DNA of 48,522 nt from an uncultured Thermomicrobiales bacterium (GTDB taxonomy: Bacteria; Chloroflexota; Chloroflexia; Thermomicrobiales; UBA6265), in the NCBI GenBank assembly GCA_902806405.1, contig CADCWL010000256.1:1-48522 (forward strand), read 5' to 3'. The notes beneath the pieces were generated by a model, which was given only the letters and a program-made list of their open reading frames with translations, did no database searches and was not told the origin of the DNA. Positions 8,490 through 17,124 of the stretch are shown in pieces; the stretch's first letter is position 1, and every line of letters begins with the position of its first letter. The position numbers and the translations under genes are program-made.

Positions 8490-9556
8490 AGCTCCACCAG
8501 GGCGAGCGCCACGCCGAGCAGGCCGGACATCATCCCCAGCATCCAGAAGCGCATCGTGACCTGCGTCTCCGACCAGCCGAGGAGCTCGAAGTGGTGGTGG
8601 AGCGGGGTCATCTTGAAGAGGCGCTTCCCCTCGCCGGCGCGGTACTTGGTCAGCTTGAACCACGCGACCTGGAGGATGACCGAGGCGACCTCGGCCAGGA
8701 AGACGAACCCGACGACCGGCAGCAGCAGCCACTGGCCGGTCATGAACGCCGCCGTCGCCAGCGCCGCCCCGATCGCCAGCGAGCCCGTGTCGCCCATGAA
8801 GACCTGGGCGGGGTGGGCGTTGAACCAGATGAAGCCCATCAGCGCGCCGACCATCGTGAAGCAGAAGGTGACGACGCCGACCTGCCCCTGGCGGTAGGCG
8901 ATGATCCCGTAGGCGACGAAGGCGATCGCGGCCGTGCCGGCGGCGAGGGTATCGAGGCCGTCGGTCAGATTGACCGCGTTGGCGGTGGCGATGATGGCCA
9001 GGGCGGCGAGGGGAAAGTAGACGAGGCCGATGTCGTAGCGGCCGACGAAGGGAACGTAGATGTGGTGGAGGGCGAGGCCGAACGGCTCGGGAAGATGGAG
9101 GACGAGGGCGGCGACGACGCCGAAGACGGAGAGCCAGGCGAACTTGAAGCGCGCGGTGAGGCCGCTTCGGCTGCCGCCGACCAGGTTCAGCCGGTCGTCG
9201 ACGGCGCCGAGGGCGGCGGCGGCAAGGAGCACCGCGACCGGAAGGAGCATCGAGAGGCGGCCGTAGGTGTTGAAGACGAGGGTGACCACGACGACGGAGA
9301 CGGAGACCATCAACCCGCCCATCGTCGGCGTCCCGGTCTTGACGATGTGGGTCCGGGGGCCATCGACCCGGATCTGTTTACCGACCTTCTGCTGACGGAG
9401 GAAGGTGACGATCGGTCGGCCGATGATCAGGGTGATCACGAAGGCGAGCCCGGCGAGCGCGAGCGAGACCGCCATGTTCTGCTCGGGATCAACCGGCATC
9501 ACCCCTGCGGCGGCCGGGACGAGCAACGCCGCGGCGGGGAGGGGGAACGGTCCCAT
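8486..9556 (-). CDS. mraY: Phospho-N-acetylmuramoyl-pentapeptide transferase
   Basis: Integral membrane enzyme that makes lipid I from UDP-MurNAc-pentapeptide and undecaprenyl phosphate. The 356-aa length matches the family (E. coli 360). Motifs: TPTMGGLMVSVSVVV near the N-terminus, ALGAVDDRLNLVGG with the catalytic-type Asp pair, ANAVNLTDGLDTLAAGTA, FNAHPAQVFMGDTGSLAIG and KMTPLHHHFELLGWSE (the conserved His cluster). About ten hydrophobic segments are visible. The ATG at 9556 overlaps the murF TGA by one base. The first about 20 residues are hydrophobic and unconserved, so the Met at residue 20 (MPVDPEQNM) is an alternative start. Confidence 0.96.
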   Translation of the reverse strand: MGPFPLPAAALLVPAAAGVMPVDPEQNMAVSLALAGLAFVITLIIGRPIVTFLRQQKVGKQIRVDGPRTHIVKTGTPTMGGLMVSVSVVVVTLVFNTYGRLSMLLPVAVLLAAAALGAVDDRLNLVGGSRSGLTARFKFAWLSVFGVVAALVLHLPEPFGLALHHIYVPFVGRYDIGLVYFPLAALAIIATANAVNLTDGLDTLAAGTAAIAFVAYGIIAYRQGQVGVVTFCFTMVGALMGFIWFNAHPAQVFMGDTGSLAIGAALATAAFMTGQWLLLPVVGFVFLAEVASVILQVAWFKLTKYRAGEGKRLFKMTPLHHHFELLGWSETQVTMRFWMLGMMSGLLGVALALVEL

Positions 9557-10989
9557 CAGGCGCGGGCGGCGGCGGACGGCCCGGCATCGACCCGCAGCGC
9601 GGCGACCATCTCTTCCATGCGCAGCCCGCGCGAGCCCTTGAGCAGGACCACGTCCCCGTCCCTCAATTCGCGGAGGAGGAAATCGACCAGCTCCCCCCGT
9701 TGGTCGAGGGCGAATGATGTCACGCCGGGCCGCCGCCCGTCGACGCGGGCGGGGGCCCGGCGGGCCTCCTCCGCGATCGGCTCGGCCAGCGGACCGTAGG
9801 TGACGACCAGATCGGCGACCTCGCCGGCGCGGCGGCCGACCACCCGGTGCTCCGCCTCGGCCAACTCGCCCAGCTCCCGCATCTCGCCGAGGACGGCGAT
9901 CGCCCGTCTCGGCCGGAGGGAGGCGAGGAGCCCGAGCGCGGAGAGGACGGAGGGGGTGCTGGCGTTGTAGGTGTCGTCGATCAGGCTGGAGCCGCGCGGC
10001 CCCGGCATCAGCAGCAGCCGGACCTGGATCGAGGGATCCTTGAAGCCCGCGATCATCTCCGCGGCGTCCATGCCGAGCGCGTGGCCGACGGCGAAGCCGG
10101 CCAGCGCCAGGTCGACCGCGTGGCCGCCGACGAGCGGCACCTTGACCCGGATCGGCTCCTCCCCCGGCAGCCGCAGGCCGAAGGTCGTCCCCTCCAGCGC
10201 CTCGGTCACGACGTCCCCGCCGCGGACGTCGTTGTCGTCCTCCAGACCGTAGGTGAGCACCCGGCCGCGGCAGCGACCGGCCATCGCCCGCACGCGGGGG
10301 TCGTCGCCGTTGAGGATCGCCGTGCCGTCCGCCGGCAGCGCGTCGACGAGCTCGGCCTTGGTCTCGGCGATCGCTTCGATCGAGCCCATCCGCTCCAGGT
10401 GGACGGGGTGGACGTTGGTGACGACGGCGATCCGCGGCTTCGCGATGCTCGCCAGCAGCGAGAGCTCGCCGAAGGCGTAGGCACCCCCCATCTCGAGGAC
10501 GGCGACCTCGGTGTCGGGCGCCAGCTCCAGGAGGGAGAGGGGGAGGCCGATCTCGTTGTTCAGGTTGCCGGGGCTGCGGTAGGTCCGAAAGCGCCCGGCC
10601 AGAACGGAGGCGACGACCTCCTTGGTGCTCGTCTTGCCGACGCTGCCGGTGACGCCGACGACGAGGGTCGAGAGCCGGGCGCGCCATGCGGCCGCCAGCC
10701 GCTGCAGCCCCGCCACCGGCTCGTCAACGACGATCAGCGGCAGGGGCGGGTCGGTCTGCGCCGCCGCCCACGCGGCCCCGACCAGGGCCGCCGCGGCGCC
10801 GTTGGCGGCCGCGTCGGCGACGAAGCGGTGCCCGTCGAACCGCTCCCCCTTGATCGCGACGAAGAGGTCGCGCCGACCGACCTCGCGGGCGTCCCGCTCG
10901 ACGCGGCGGAACCGGGTCGCCGGGGGGAGCGCGCCCCGCAGCTCGCCGCCGGTCCCGGCCAGGACGGCCGGCAGATCCAGCGGCATCAT
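9556..10989 (-). CDS. murF: UDP-MurNAc-tripeptide--D-Ala-D-Ala ligase
   Basis: Cytoplasmic Mur ligase adding D-Ala-D-Ala, the product of the ddl gene of this cluster, to the stem peptide. The 477-aa protein has the N-terminal substrate domain with RRVERDAREVGRRDLFVAIK, the ATP loop GVTGSVGKTSTKEVVASVL, NLNNEIGLPLSLLEL, VAVLEMGG, VTNVHPVHLERMGS, DDTYNASTPSVLSALGLL (family YNANP region) and VLLKGSRGLRMEEMV at the C-terminus. Its ATG overlaps the rsmH stop (ATGA). murE, which supplies its substrate, is not in the cluster. A second Met directly follows the first. Confidence 0.96.
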   Translation of the reverse strand: MMPLDLPAVLAGTGGELRGALPPATRFRRVERDAREVGRRDLFVAIKGERFDGHRFVADAAANGAAAALVGAAWAAAQTDPPLPLIVVDEPVAGLQRLAAAWRARLSTLVVGVTGSVGKTSTKEVVASVLAGRFRTYRSPGNLNNEIGLPLSLLELAPDTEVAVLEMGGAYAFGELSLLASIAKPRIAVVTNVHPVHLERMGSIEAIAETKAELVDALPADGTAILNGDDPRVRAMAGRCRGRVLTYGLEDDNDVRGGDVVTEALEGTTFGLRLPGEEPIRVKVPLVGGHAVDLALAGFAVGHALGMDAAEMIAGFKDPSIQVRLLLMPGPRGSSLIDDTYNASTPSVLSALGLLASLRPRRAIAVLGEMRELGELAEAEHRVVGRRAGEVADLVVTYGPLAEPIAEEARRAPARVDGRRPGVTSFALDQRGELVDFLLRELRDGDVVLLKGSRGLRMEEMVAALRVDAGPSAAARA

Positions 10990-12035
10990 CGGCCCCGCCC
11001 CCGCCCGGTCGCCCCGTTGTCCGTCGGGGCCTCGGCGGCGGGCCCCAGCCGCTCCGCCACCCGCAGGACCGCGCTGCGGCTGCGCGGGTTGGCGGCCACC
11101 TCCTCGGGGGTCGCCTTCAGGGGGCGCCGCGTCACCTTTGCCAGCCGCGGCCGATGGTCGCAGACGCAGACCGGCAGCTCGGGCGGGCAGACGCAGTCGG
11201 CGCTCTCCCGCTCGACGAACCGCTTGACGATCCGATCCTCCAGGGAGTGGAAGGCGATCACCGCCAGCCGACCGCCGGGGGCGAGGACCTCGACCGCCCC
11301 GGCCAGCGCCCGCTCCAGCACCCCGAGCTCGTCGTTGGTCGCGATCCGCAGCGCCTGGAACGTCCGCGTCGCCGGATGGGTCTCGCGGCCGCGCCGGCCG
11401 CCGACCGCCCGGCTCACGACCTCGGCAAGCCGCGCGGTGGAGACGATCGGCGCCCGCCCCCGCTCCCGCTCGATCGCCTGCGCGATGCGGCGCGCTTTCG
11501 GCTCCTCGCCGTAGCGGAAGAGGAGGTCGGCCAGCTCCGTCGGCGGCAGCCCGTTGACGAGATCCGCCGCCGGTCGTCCCCGGTCCGGGTCGAAGCGCAT
11601 GTCGAGCGGCCCGTCGAAGCGGAACGCGAAGCCCCGCTGGGCCGCATCGAGCTGGAAGGAGGAGAGCCCGAGGTCGAGCAGGACCCCGTCGAGCGGCGCC
11701 ATCCCCTCCCGCCGCGCCACCACGGCGAGGTCAGCGAAGTTGGCTCGGACGGGCCGCAGCCGTCCGGCGTTGGTGGGGTCCGCCGCCGTGCGCTCGGCCC
11801 GGGCGATCGCCTCCGGGTCGGCGTCGAGGGCGAGGACGAGGCCGCCCGGGGCGGCGGCGGCGAGGATCGCGCGGCTGTGGCCGCCGCCACCGAAGGTGCC
11901 GTCCAGGTAGCAGCCGCCGGGGCGGGGGGCGAGGGCGGCGAGGGTCTCGGCGAGAAGAACGGGGCGGTGTCCGGGGTCGGGCGGGGGAATGGGCGGGGAG
12001 CCGAGCACGGCCTGGGGTTCGGTGAGCAGGTTCAT
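10986..12035 (-). CDS. rsmH: 16S rRNA (cytosine1402-N4)-methyltransferase
   Basis: S-adenosylmethionine-dependent methyltransferase (RsmH, formerly MraW) acting on the decoding centre of 16S rRNA. The 349-aa protein has HRPVLLAETLAALAP, the SAM motif CYLDGTFGGGGHSRAIL, GVLLDLGLSSFQLD, RGFAFRFDGPLDMRFD, ATRTFQALRIATNDELGVLE and AVIAFHSLEDRIVKRF, all typical and in the usual order. A short basic Gly/Arg-rich tail follows. It is the second gene of the division cluster, separated from mraZ by an unusually long 726-nt gap. murF starts inside its stop codon. Confidence 0.96.
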   Translation of the reverse strand: MNLLTEPQAVLGSPPIPPPDPGHRPVLLAETLAALAPRPGGCYLDGTFGGGGHSRAILAAAAPGGLVLALDADPEAIARAERTAADPTNAGRLRPVRANFADLAVVARREGMAPLDGVLLDLGLSSFQLDAAQRGFAFRFDGPLDMRFDPDRGRPAADLVNGLPPTELADLLFRYGEEPKARRIAQAIERERGRAPIVSTARLAEVVSRAVGGRRGRETHPATRTFQALRIATNDELGVLERALAGAVEVLAPGGRLAVIAFHSLEDRIVKRFVERESADCVCPPELPVCVCDHRPRLAKVTRRPLKATPEEVAANPRSRSAVLRVAERLGPAAEAPTDNGATGRGRGR

Positions 12036-12761
12036 CCGGAGGGCGTCCTCGGGTCGCGTGGGCGGCGGCGGCAGCAGGGATGAGTATGCTACAGGGTGGG
12101 CCGGAGGAACCGGGCGGACGCGGTACGCGGGGTGCCAGGCGTCACCGGTTCGCCCCGCCGTCCGCGGTTCAGAACCCGGGTTGCTCGAAACGAAGGCCGC
12201 TCAACGGGCTCCACCGCATCGGCGAACGGTCATCCCTCGCCCCTCAGACGGACTCCGGCTCGCGGTTGGACGCCCCCGCGAGCGGGCTGAGGACCGACCC
12301 CGGCCGTCGGTGCCCGCCCGGCGTCCGTCCGGTCCGCGCAGGCACGGTTCCGGGGACCGGGGGATCGGGGGCGGCATCGCTTCCCCACCCCGTATCCCTT
12401 TCGTCGCACGGGCGATGTGCAGGGCGGCTCGGGTGTGTTCCGCCGTCCCAGCGGTGCTGCCCTGATCCACCGTCACCTGGGGCCGCTCGGCGTCCTGGGT
12501 ACTTATGTCCACCCAGATCCCGTGGTGTGGCGCATCGTTGAAGCGTTGTCGCGGTCCGGCGGGAGGGGCAGAACCGCGGGTTCGCCTTCGCTTAGGTCCG
12601 CGTCGCGTGTGGGACGGAACCGGTCGAGCACACCGACGAAGGCGTCCCTCCTGGCCGCCACCAAGGGCGTTGGACCCCGAGCGACAAACCCGTCCCGTCC
12701 TGTTGATCGGGAAGCGCGGACAACGGCCACGCTCGCGTCACCCTCCGACCTTCTCCGCGCC
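12036..12761. other. Gene-free gap between mraZ and rsmH
   Basis: 726 nt without a credible gene inside a cluster whose other members mostly overlap. It holds one repeat copy (12165-12247). A weak AT patch on the minus strand reads CATACT (12083-12088) and could be a -10 box for rsmH with a leader of about 40 nt. Open frames here are short, Arg/Pro-rich and without recognisable motifs. I see no RNase P, SRP or tRNA hallmarks. Confidence 0.6.
12165..12247 (+). repeat. Interspersed repeat, copy A (mraZ-rsmH gap)
   Basis: The segment starts GGTTCAGAACCCGGG, then ACGAAGGCC, CAACGGGCT, CATCGG and ends CTCGCCCCTCAG. The same blocks in the same order occur at 32653-32745 (copy B), which is less decayed and has two clean hairpins. 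This copy is the more diverged one: its second hairpin no longer pairs well. Confidence 0.5.
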
Positions 12762-13190
12762 TCAAATTAGGCTCGCCAGCCGCTGCGCGATCTCGGCACC
12801 GTCGGCCTCCATCACCTCCTCGACGGCCTGCCAGCGCTCCGGGCTCCAGATCTCGATCGCGGTGTCCATGCCGACGACGAGCGCCTCGCGCTCGAGGCCG
12901 GCGTAGCGGCGCAGCTCGGGCGGCACGAGGATCCGGCCCTGGCCGTCGAGGTCGAGGTCGGTCGCCTCGGCAAAGACCATCCGGCGGAAGTTGCGGGCAT
13001 CGGGGTCGGTGATCGGCAGCGCGCTGACCTTCTCGGCGAGGGGACGCCAGGCGGCCATCGGGTAGAGCGACAGGCAGCGGTCGATGCCGCGGGTCAGGAC
13101 GACCCCCTCGGCAAGGGCCTCCCGAAACCGGGCCGGGACCGCCAGCCGCCCCTTGGCGTCCAGCGCGTGGGCAAAGCGCCCGAGAAACAT
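12762..13190 (-). CDS. mraZ: Transcriptional regulator MraZ
   Basis: AbrB-like DNA-binding regulator at the head of the division and cell-wall cluster. The 142-aa product has the family's two repeats: FAHALDAKGRLAVPARFREA near residue 6 and DLDGQGRILVPPELRRYAGL near residue 80. These are the two swapped-hairpin DNA-binding modules. MFLGRF is the usual N-terminus; an in-frame upstream extension to 13313 would only add low-complexity Arg/Pro residues running through the operator. It is probably autoregulated: promoter (13324-13352) and GTGG boxes (13278-13323) lie directly upstream, with a leader of about 127 nt. No strong Shine-Dalgarno. Confidence 0.95.
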   Translation of the reverse strand: MFLGRFAHALDAKGRLAVPARFREALAEGVVLTRGIDRCLSLYPMAAWRPLAEKVSALPITDPDARNFRRMVFAEATDLDLDGQGRILVPPELRRYAGLEREALVVGMDTAIEIWSPERWQAVEEVMEADGAEIAQRLASLI

Positions 13191-13277
13191 CGAGGTCGCG
13201 CGTCCTTGGGGGGCGATGGTGGGCGATCGTGGGGCGTCGGGACCCGGTCGTCGCCGTCGGGGAGGAAGGGCAGTTAT

Positions 13278-13323
13278 CCACCAAGGGGACCACTTGTCCC
13301 CACTTTTCCCCACCGTTGTCCAC
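13278..13323 (-). promoter_or_regulatory. MraZ operator: GTGG boxes at 10-bp period
   Basis: On the minus strand GTGG occurs at 13323-13320, 13313-13310, 13303-13300 and 13293-13290, exactly 10 bp apart, with a fifth at 13281-13278 offset by 12. Two middle boxes are full GTGGG. E. coli MraZ binds GTGGG direct repeats separated by 5 nt, i.e. the same period. The array begins immediately after the -10 box, so bound MraZ would block initiation. Two 9-mers (TTATCCACC 13274-13282, TTGTCCACA 13316-13324) are also one mismatch from the E. coli DnaA box. Confidence 0.75.
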
Positions 13324-13352
13324 AGAATACGCCCGCCGCCCCCCGCTGTCTA
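13324..13352 (-). promoter_or_regulatory. mraZ promoter
   Basis: Minus-strand -35 TAGACA (13352-13347, one mismatch to TTGACA), 17-bp spacer, -10 TATTCT (13329-13324). Start would be near 13317, inside the GTGG box array. This is the best candidate for the main promoter of the division cluster. Confidence 0.7.
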
Positions 13353-13402
13353 GCCCCCACCCCGCGACGAAACCCCACGTACGTTCGCGGCCAATCGGGG
13401 CA

Positions 13403-13430
13403 AGAATGCTTGTATTAGATCAAGTGTTCT
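13403..13430. promoter_or_regulatory. Inverted repeat (operator candidate) over the 13502 gene promoter
   Basis: AGAAnnCTTG (13403-13412) and CAAGnnTTCT (13421-13430) are perfect inverted arms apart from the central two bases, separated by TATTAGAT. The right end of the left arm overlaps the -35 hexamer, and the right arm lies in the spacer. This AT-rich patch stands out from its surroundings. A dimeric repressor site is the natural reading; the protein is unknown. Confidence 0.5.
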
Positions 13431-13438
13431 GGTATTCT
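13410..13438 (+). promoter_or_regulatory. Promoter of the 84-aa gene, divergent from mraZ
   Basis: -35 TTGTAT (13410-13415), 17-bp spacer, -10 TATTCT (13433-13438) with the TGG extension at 13430-13432. Start near 13445, giving a leader of about 57 nt. Confidence 0.65.
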
Positions 13439-13501
13439 GTGACCCTGCGGTCAAGACCCCCGCTGGACCGTTTCGGAGACAGGACAGCAGAGGAGACTGT
13501 G

Positions 13502-13756
13502 ATGTACCTCGGTTGGTACGATCCCGACAAGAAGAAGCCCGCCCGCCGCAAGCTGGCGGAGGCGATGGAGCGCTACGCCGAGAAGTTCGGCGCCGCGCCC
13601 GAGACCTGCCTCGCCAGCCCCGCCGACGCGGCCGAGCTCGCCGCCGACGCGAAGGCGCCCGACCTCGCGGTCCGGTCCGTCGCCTACATCCCGCGCTGGA
13701 CCTTCTACGTCGGGATCGAGGAGGAAGCGGCGGCGCCGGCCCTGATCGCCGCCTAG
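13502..13756 (+). CDS. Small conserved-type protein of unknown function (84 aa)
   Basis: Function unknown. The 84-aa soluble protein begins MYLGWYDPDKKKPARRKLAE, continues with an amphipathic helix (AMERYAEKFGAAPETCL), an Ala/Asp-rich stretch, and a strand-rich end with VRSVAYIPRWTFYVGIEEE. I recall similar short proteins with a YIRRNNFWVGIE-like C-terminus from other Chloroflexota, but cannot check that here. No membrane segment, signal peptide or nucleic-acid motif is visible. Start is secure: AGGAGA lies 6 nt upstream and a near-consensus promoter with an operator-like inverted repeat precedes it. It is transcribed divergently from mraZ, so it may respond to the same conditions. Confidence 0.8.
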   Translation: MYLGWYDPDKKKPARRKLAEAMERYAEKFGAAPETCLASPADAAELAADAKAPDLAVRSVAYIPRWTFYVGIEEEAAAPALIAA

Positions 13757-14010
13757 CGAGCCCGGCAGCACCCCCTCGCGTGCCGCCTCGTCACAATCGT
13801 CCGCCCGCGGCCCGCACCCCGGCGCTCCCGAACCTGCCCCGCTCCATCCCCGCGCTCCCGATCCGCCGGCCCACCGTTCCCCCACGCGGTGGCCCCGTCA
13901 CCCCAACGCCCACGACCCACTCCGCGGCCGCTCCGTCCCGGCGAGGCCCCTGCCATCGCGCCGGGCGCGGTTCGCCACCGTGAGGCCCCGCGTCCGGCCG
14001 ACGTCCGTTC

Positions 14011-14083
14011 GTCACGCCGAGGAGCGAGGGATCTCCTCCACGCCCACGTCGCCGTGGAGAGATCCCTCCTTCGTCGGGACGAC
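14011..14083. repeat. Long imperfect palindrome (MITE-like repeat)
   Basis: In the 469-nt gap between 13756 and 14226, the arm GAGGGATCTCCTCCACG (14026-14042) faces CGTGGAGAGATCCCTC (14053-14068) with one bulge. Pairing extends outward loosely through GTCACGCCGAGGAGC and GTCGGGACGAC. Total length is about 73 bp. The form (GTC...GAAG-GATCTC...GAGATC-CTTC...GAC) matches short non-coding palindromic repeats common in Chloroflexota and other GC-rich genomes. The rest of the gap shows no gene. Confidence 0.6.
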
Positions 14084-14161
14084 CGCGAGACGGGGCGGGA
14101 GCAGCGGGGCTCGGCGGGCTTGTTGCCACGGCCGCCCGGGAGTCGCGGCGCGCCGGTCGGC

Positions 14162-14170
14162 TGCTACGCT
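14162..14170 (+). promoter_or_regulatory. Extended -10 promoter for the S51 peptidase gene
   Basis: TGCTACGCT: -10 TACGCT (14165-14170) with the TGn extension, about 55 nt before the ATG at 14226. No convincing -35. Confidence 0.4.
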
Positions 14171-14225
14171 GGTTGCCCACCGCCGCGTCGAGGCGGGCAC
14201 GGAGCCGAGGCACAGGGGATGAGCG

Positions 14226-14948
14226 ATGGCCGGTACGGCGGCGACGGGGCAGATCGTGGCGATGGGCGGCGGCGGCTTCTCGATGGAGCCGGAGAACCCG
14301 CTGCTCGACCGCTACGTGCTCGGGCTGGTCGATCGGCCGCGGCCGAAGGTCTGCTTCCTGCCGACGGCGAGCGGCGACGCCGCGGATTACGTCGACCGCT
14401 TCCACGCCGCCTTTGCCGGGTTGCCGTGCGAGCCCTCCCACCTCTCGCTCTTCTCGCCCCCGACCCCCGACCTGCGCTCCCTCCTGCTGGCCCAGGACGT
14501 CGTCTACGTCGGGGGCGGCAACACCCGGAACATGCTCCTCCTGTGGCGGGAGTGGGGGATCGACGCCGTCCTGCGGGAGATGTGGACCGACGGTGCGGTG
14601 CTGGCCGGCCTCAGCGCCGGCTCGATCTGCTGGTTCGAGGCGGGGGTGACCGATAGCGTCATCCCCGGCGGGCTCGCTGCCCTGCCCTGCCTCGGCTTCC
14701 TGCCGGGCAGCAACTGCCCCCACTACGACGGCGAGGCCGAGCGCCGCCCCGCGTACCACCGCCTCCTCGCCGCCGGCGAGATCGGCGACGGGTACGCCGC
14801 CGACGACGGCGTCGCCCTCCACTACGTCGGCGACCGATTGATGCGGATCGTCGGCTCACGATCCGGTGCCAGGGCTTACCGCGTCGAGCGGCGGGACGGT
14901 AAGGTCGTCGAGTCGGAGCTGGTGCCGGACTACCTGGGAGCGGGGTAA
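14226..14948 (+). CDS. Peptidase S51 family protein (PepE/YgaJ-like)
   Basis: Cytoplasmic serine hydrolase of the S51 family (aspartyl dipeptidase or cyanophycinase relatives). The 240-aa protein starts with a Gly-rich turn (GQIVAMGGGGFSM), then KVCFLPTASGD and VVYVGGGNTRNMLLLWREW. The nucleophile elbow is GLSAGSICWFEAG, with Ser130 as the predicted catalytic Ser, and a conserved NCPHYDGE contains His166. The length fits the PepE/YgaJ branch, not the longer cyanophycinases. AGGGGATGAGCG just before the ATG gives a reasonable ribosome site. It is monocistronic and convergent with the carboxylase gene. Exact peptide specificity is unknown. Confidence 0.85.
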   Translation: MAGTAATGQIVAMGGGGFSMEPENPLLDRYVLGLVDRPRPKVCFLPTASGDAADYVDRFHAAFAGLPCEPSHLSLFSPPTPDLRSLLLAQDVVYVGGGNTRNMLLLWREWGIDAVLREMWTDGAVLAGLSAGSICWFEAGVTDSVIPGGLAALPCLGFLPGSNCPHYDGEAERRPAYHRLLAAGEIGDGYAADDGVALHYVGDRLMRIVGSRSGARAYRVERRDGKVVESELVPDYLGAG

Positions 14949-15093
14949 GCGACCGCGGCCCCCGGCTCCCCCAGTCCGGGGAGGGCACGGGCCGTTCCCC
15001 CCGGAGAAGGGCACTCGCAGTCCCCCCGACCGTCGAGCACGGGTCGTCGGCCTCCCCCAGAACGCGGTCCCCGAGTTCGGGGAGAGGGGGGCC
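14949..15093. terminator. Palindromic region between convergent genes
   Basis: The gap between the S51 peptidase (+) and carboxylase (-) stops is built of GC palindromes, e.g. CTCCCCCAGTCCGGGGAG near 14967-14984 and GGCCTCCCCC (15050-15059) facing GGGGGGCC (15085-15092), with an inner CCCCGAGTTCGGGG (15071-15084). No T-run is present. It could end transcription from both sides by GC hairpin, or be repeat copies of the type seen at 4412-4488. Confidence 0.4.
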
Positions 15094-16863
<1,770 letters not shown>

Positions 16864-16872
16864 GGCGGCGGC

Positions 16873-16878
16873 ATGATA
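16873..16878 (-). promoter_or_regulatory. -10 box for the carboxylase gene (leaderless)
   Basis: Minus-strand TATCAT preceded by CGC, ending 9 nt before the ATG at 16863. Initiation 6-8 nt downstream would put the 5' end at or within about 3 nt of the start codon. No -35 match is seen. Confidence 0.45.
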
Positions 16879-17124
16879 GCGAATGGGAGCGGTATTCGGA
16901 CCGTGCCCCCACCCGACCGCGGGCCGCGTACCTCGGTCGTCGCAGCGTGCCCTGTGCTCTGCTAGGCGCCGCCGCGGCATCGACGACGTGCCGCCGACGC
17001 CCCGCGGTGCTTCAGCGGCCGGCGGTGAACCGTTCCGTCCTCGGACGCTGCCGGTTCACGGGACGGGCGTGTAAGATGCCGCGCGGTGCGGCCGGCCGGC
17101 CGCCGGGTAGGGGGAGCCTCCGGC

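Noticed and set aside
13274-13324. Replication origin suggested by DnaA-box-like 9-mers
   Set aside because: Only two imperfect boxes, no dnaA/dnaN neighbours and no AT-rich unwinding element; the 10-bp GTGG array is better explained by MraZ.
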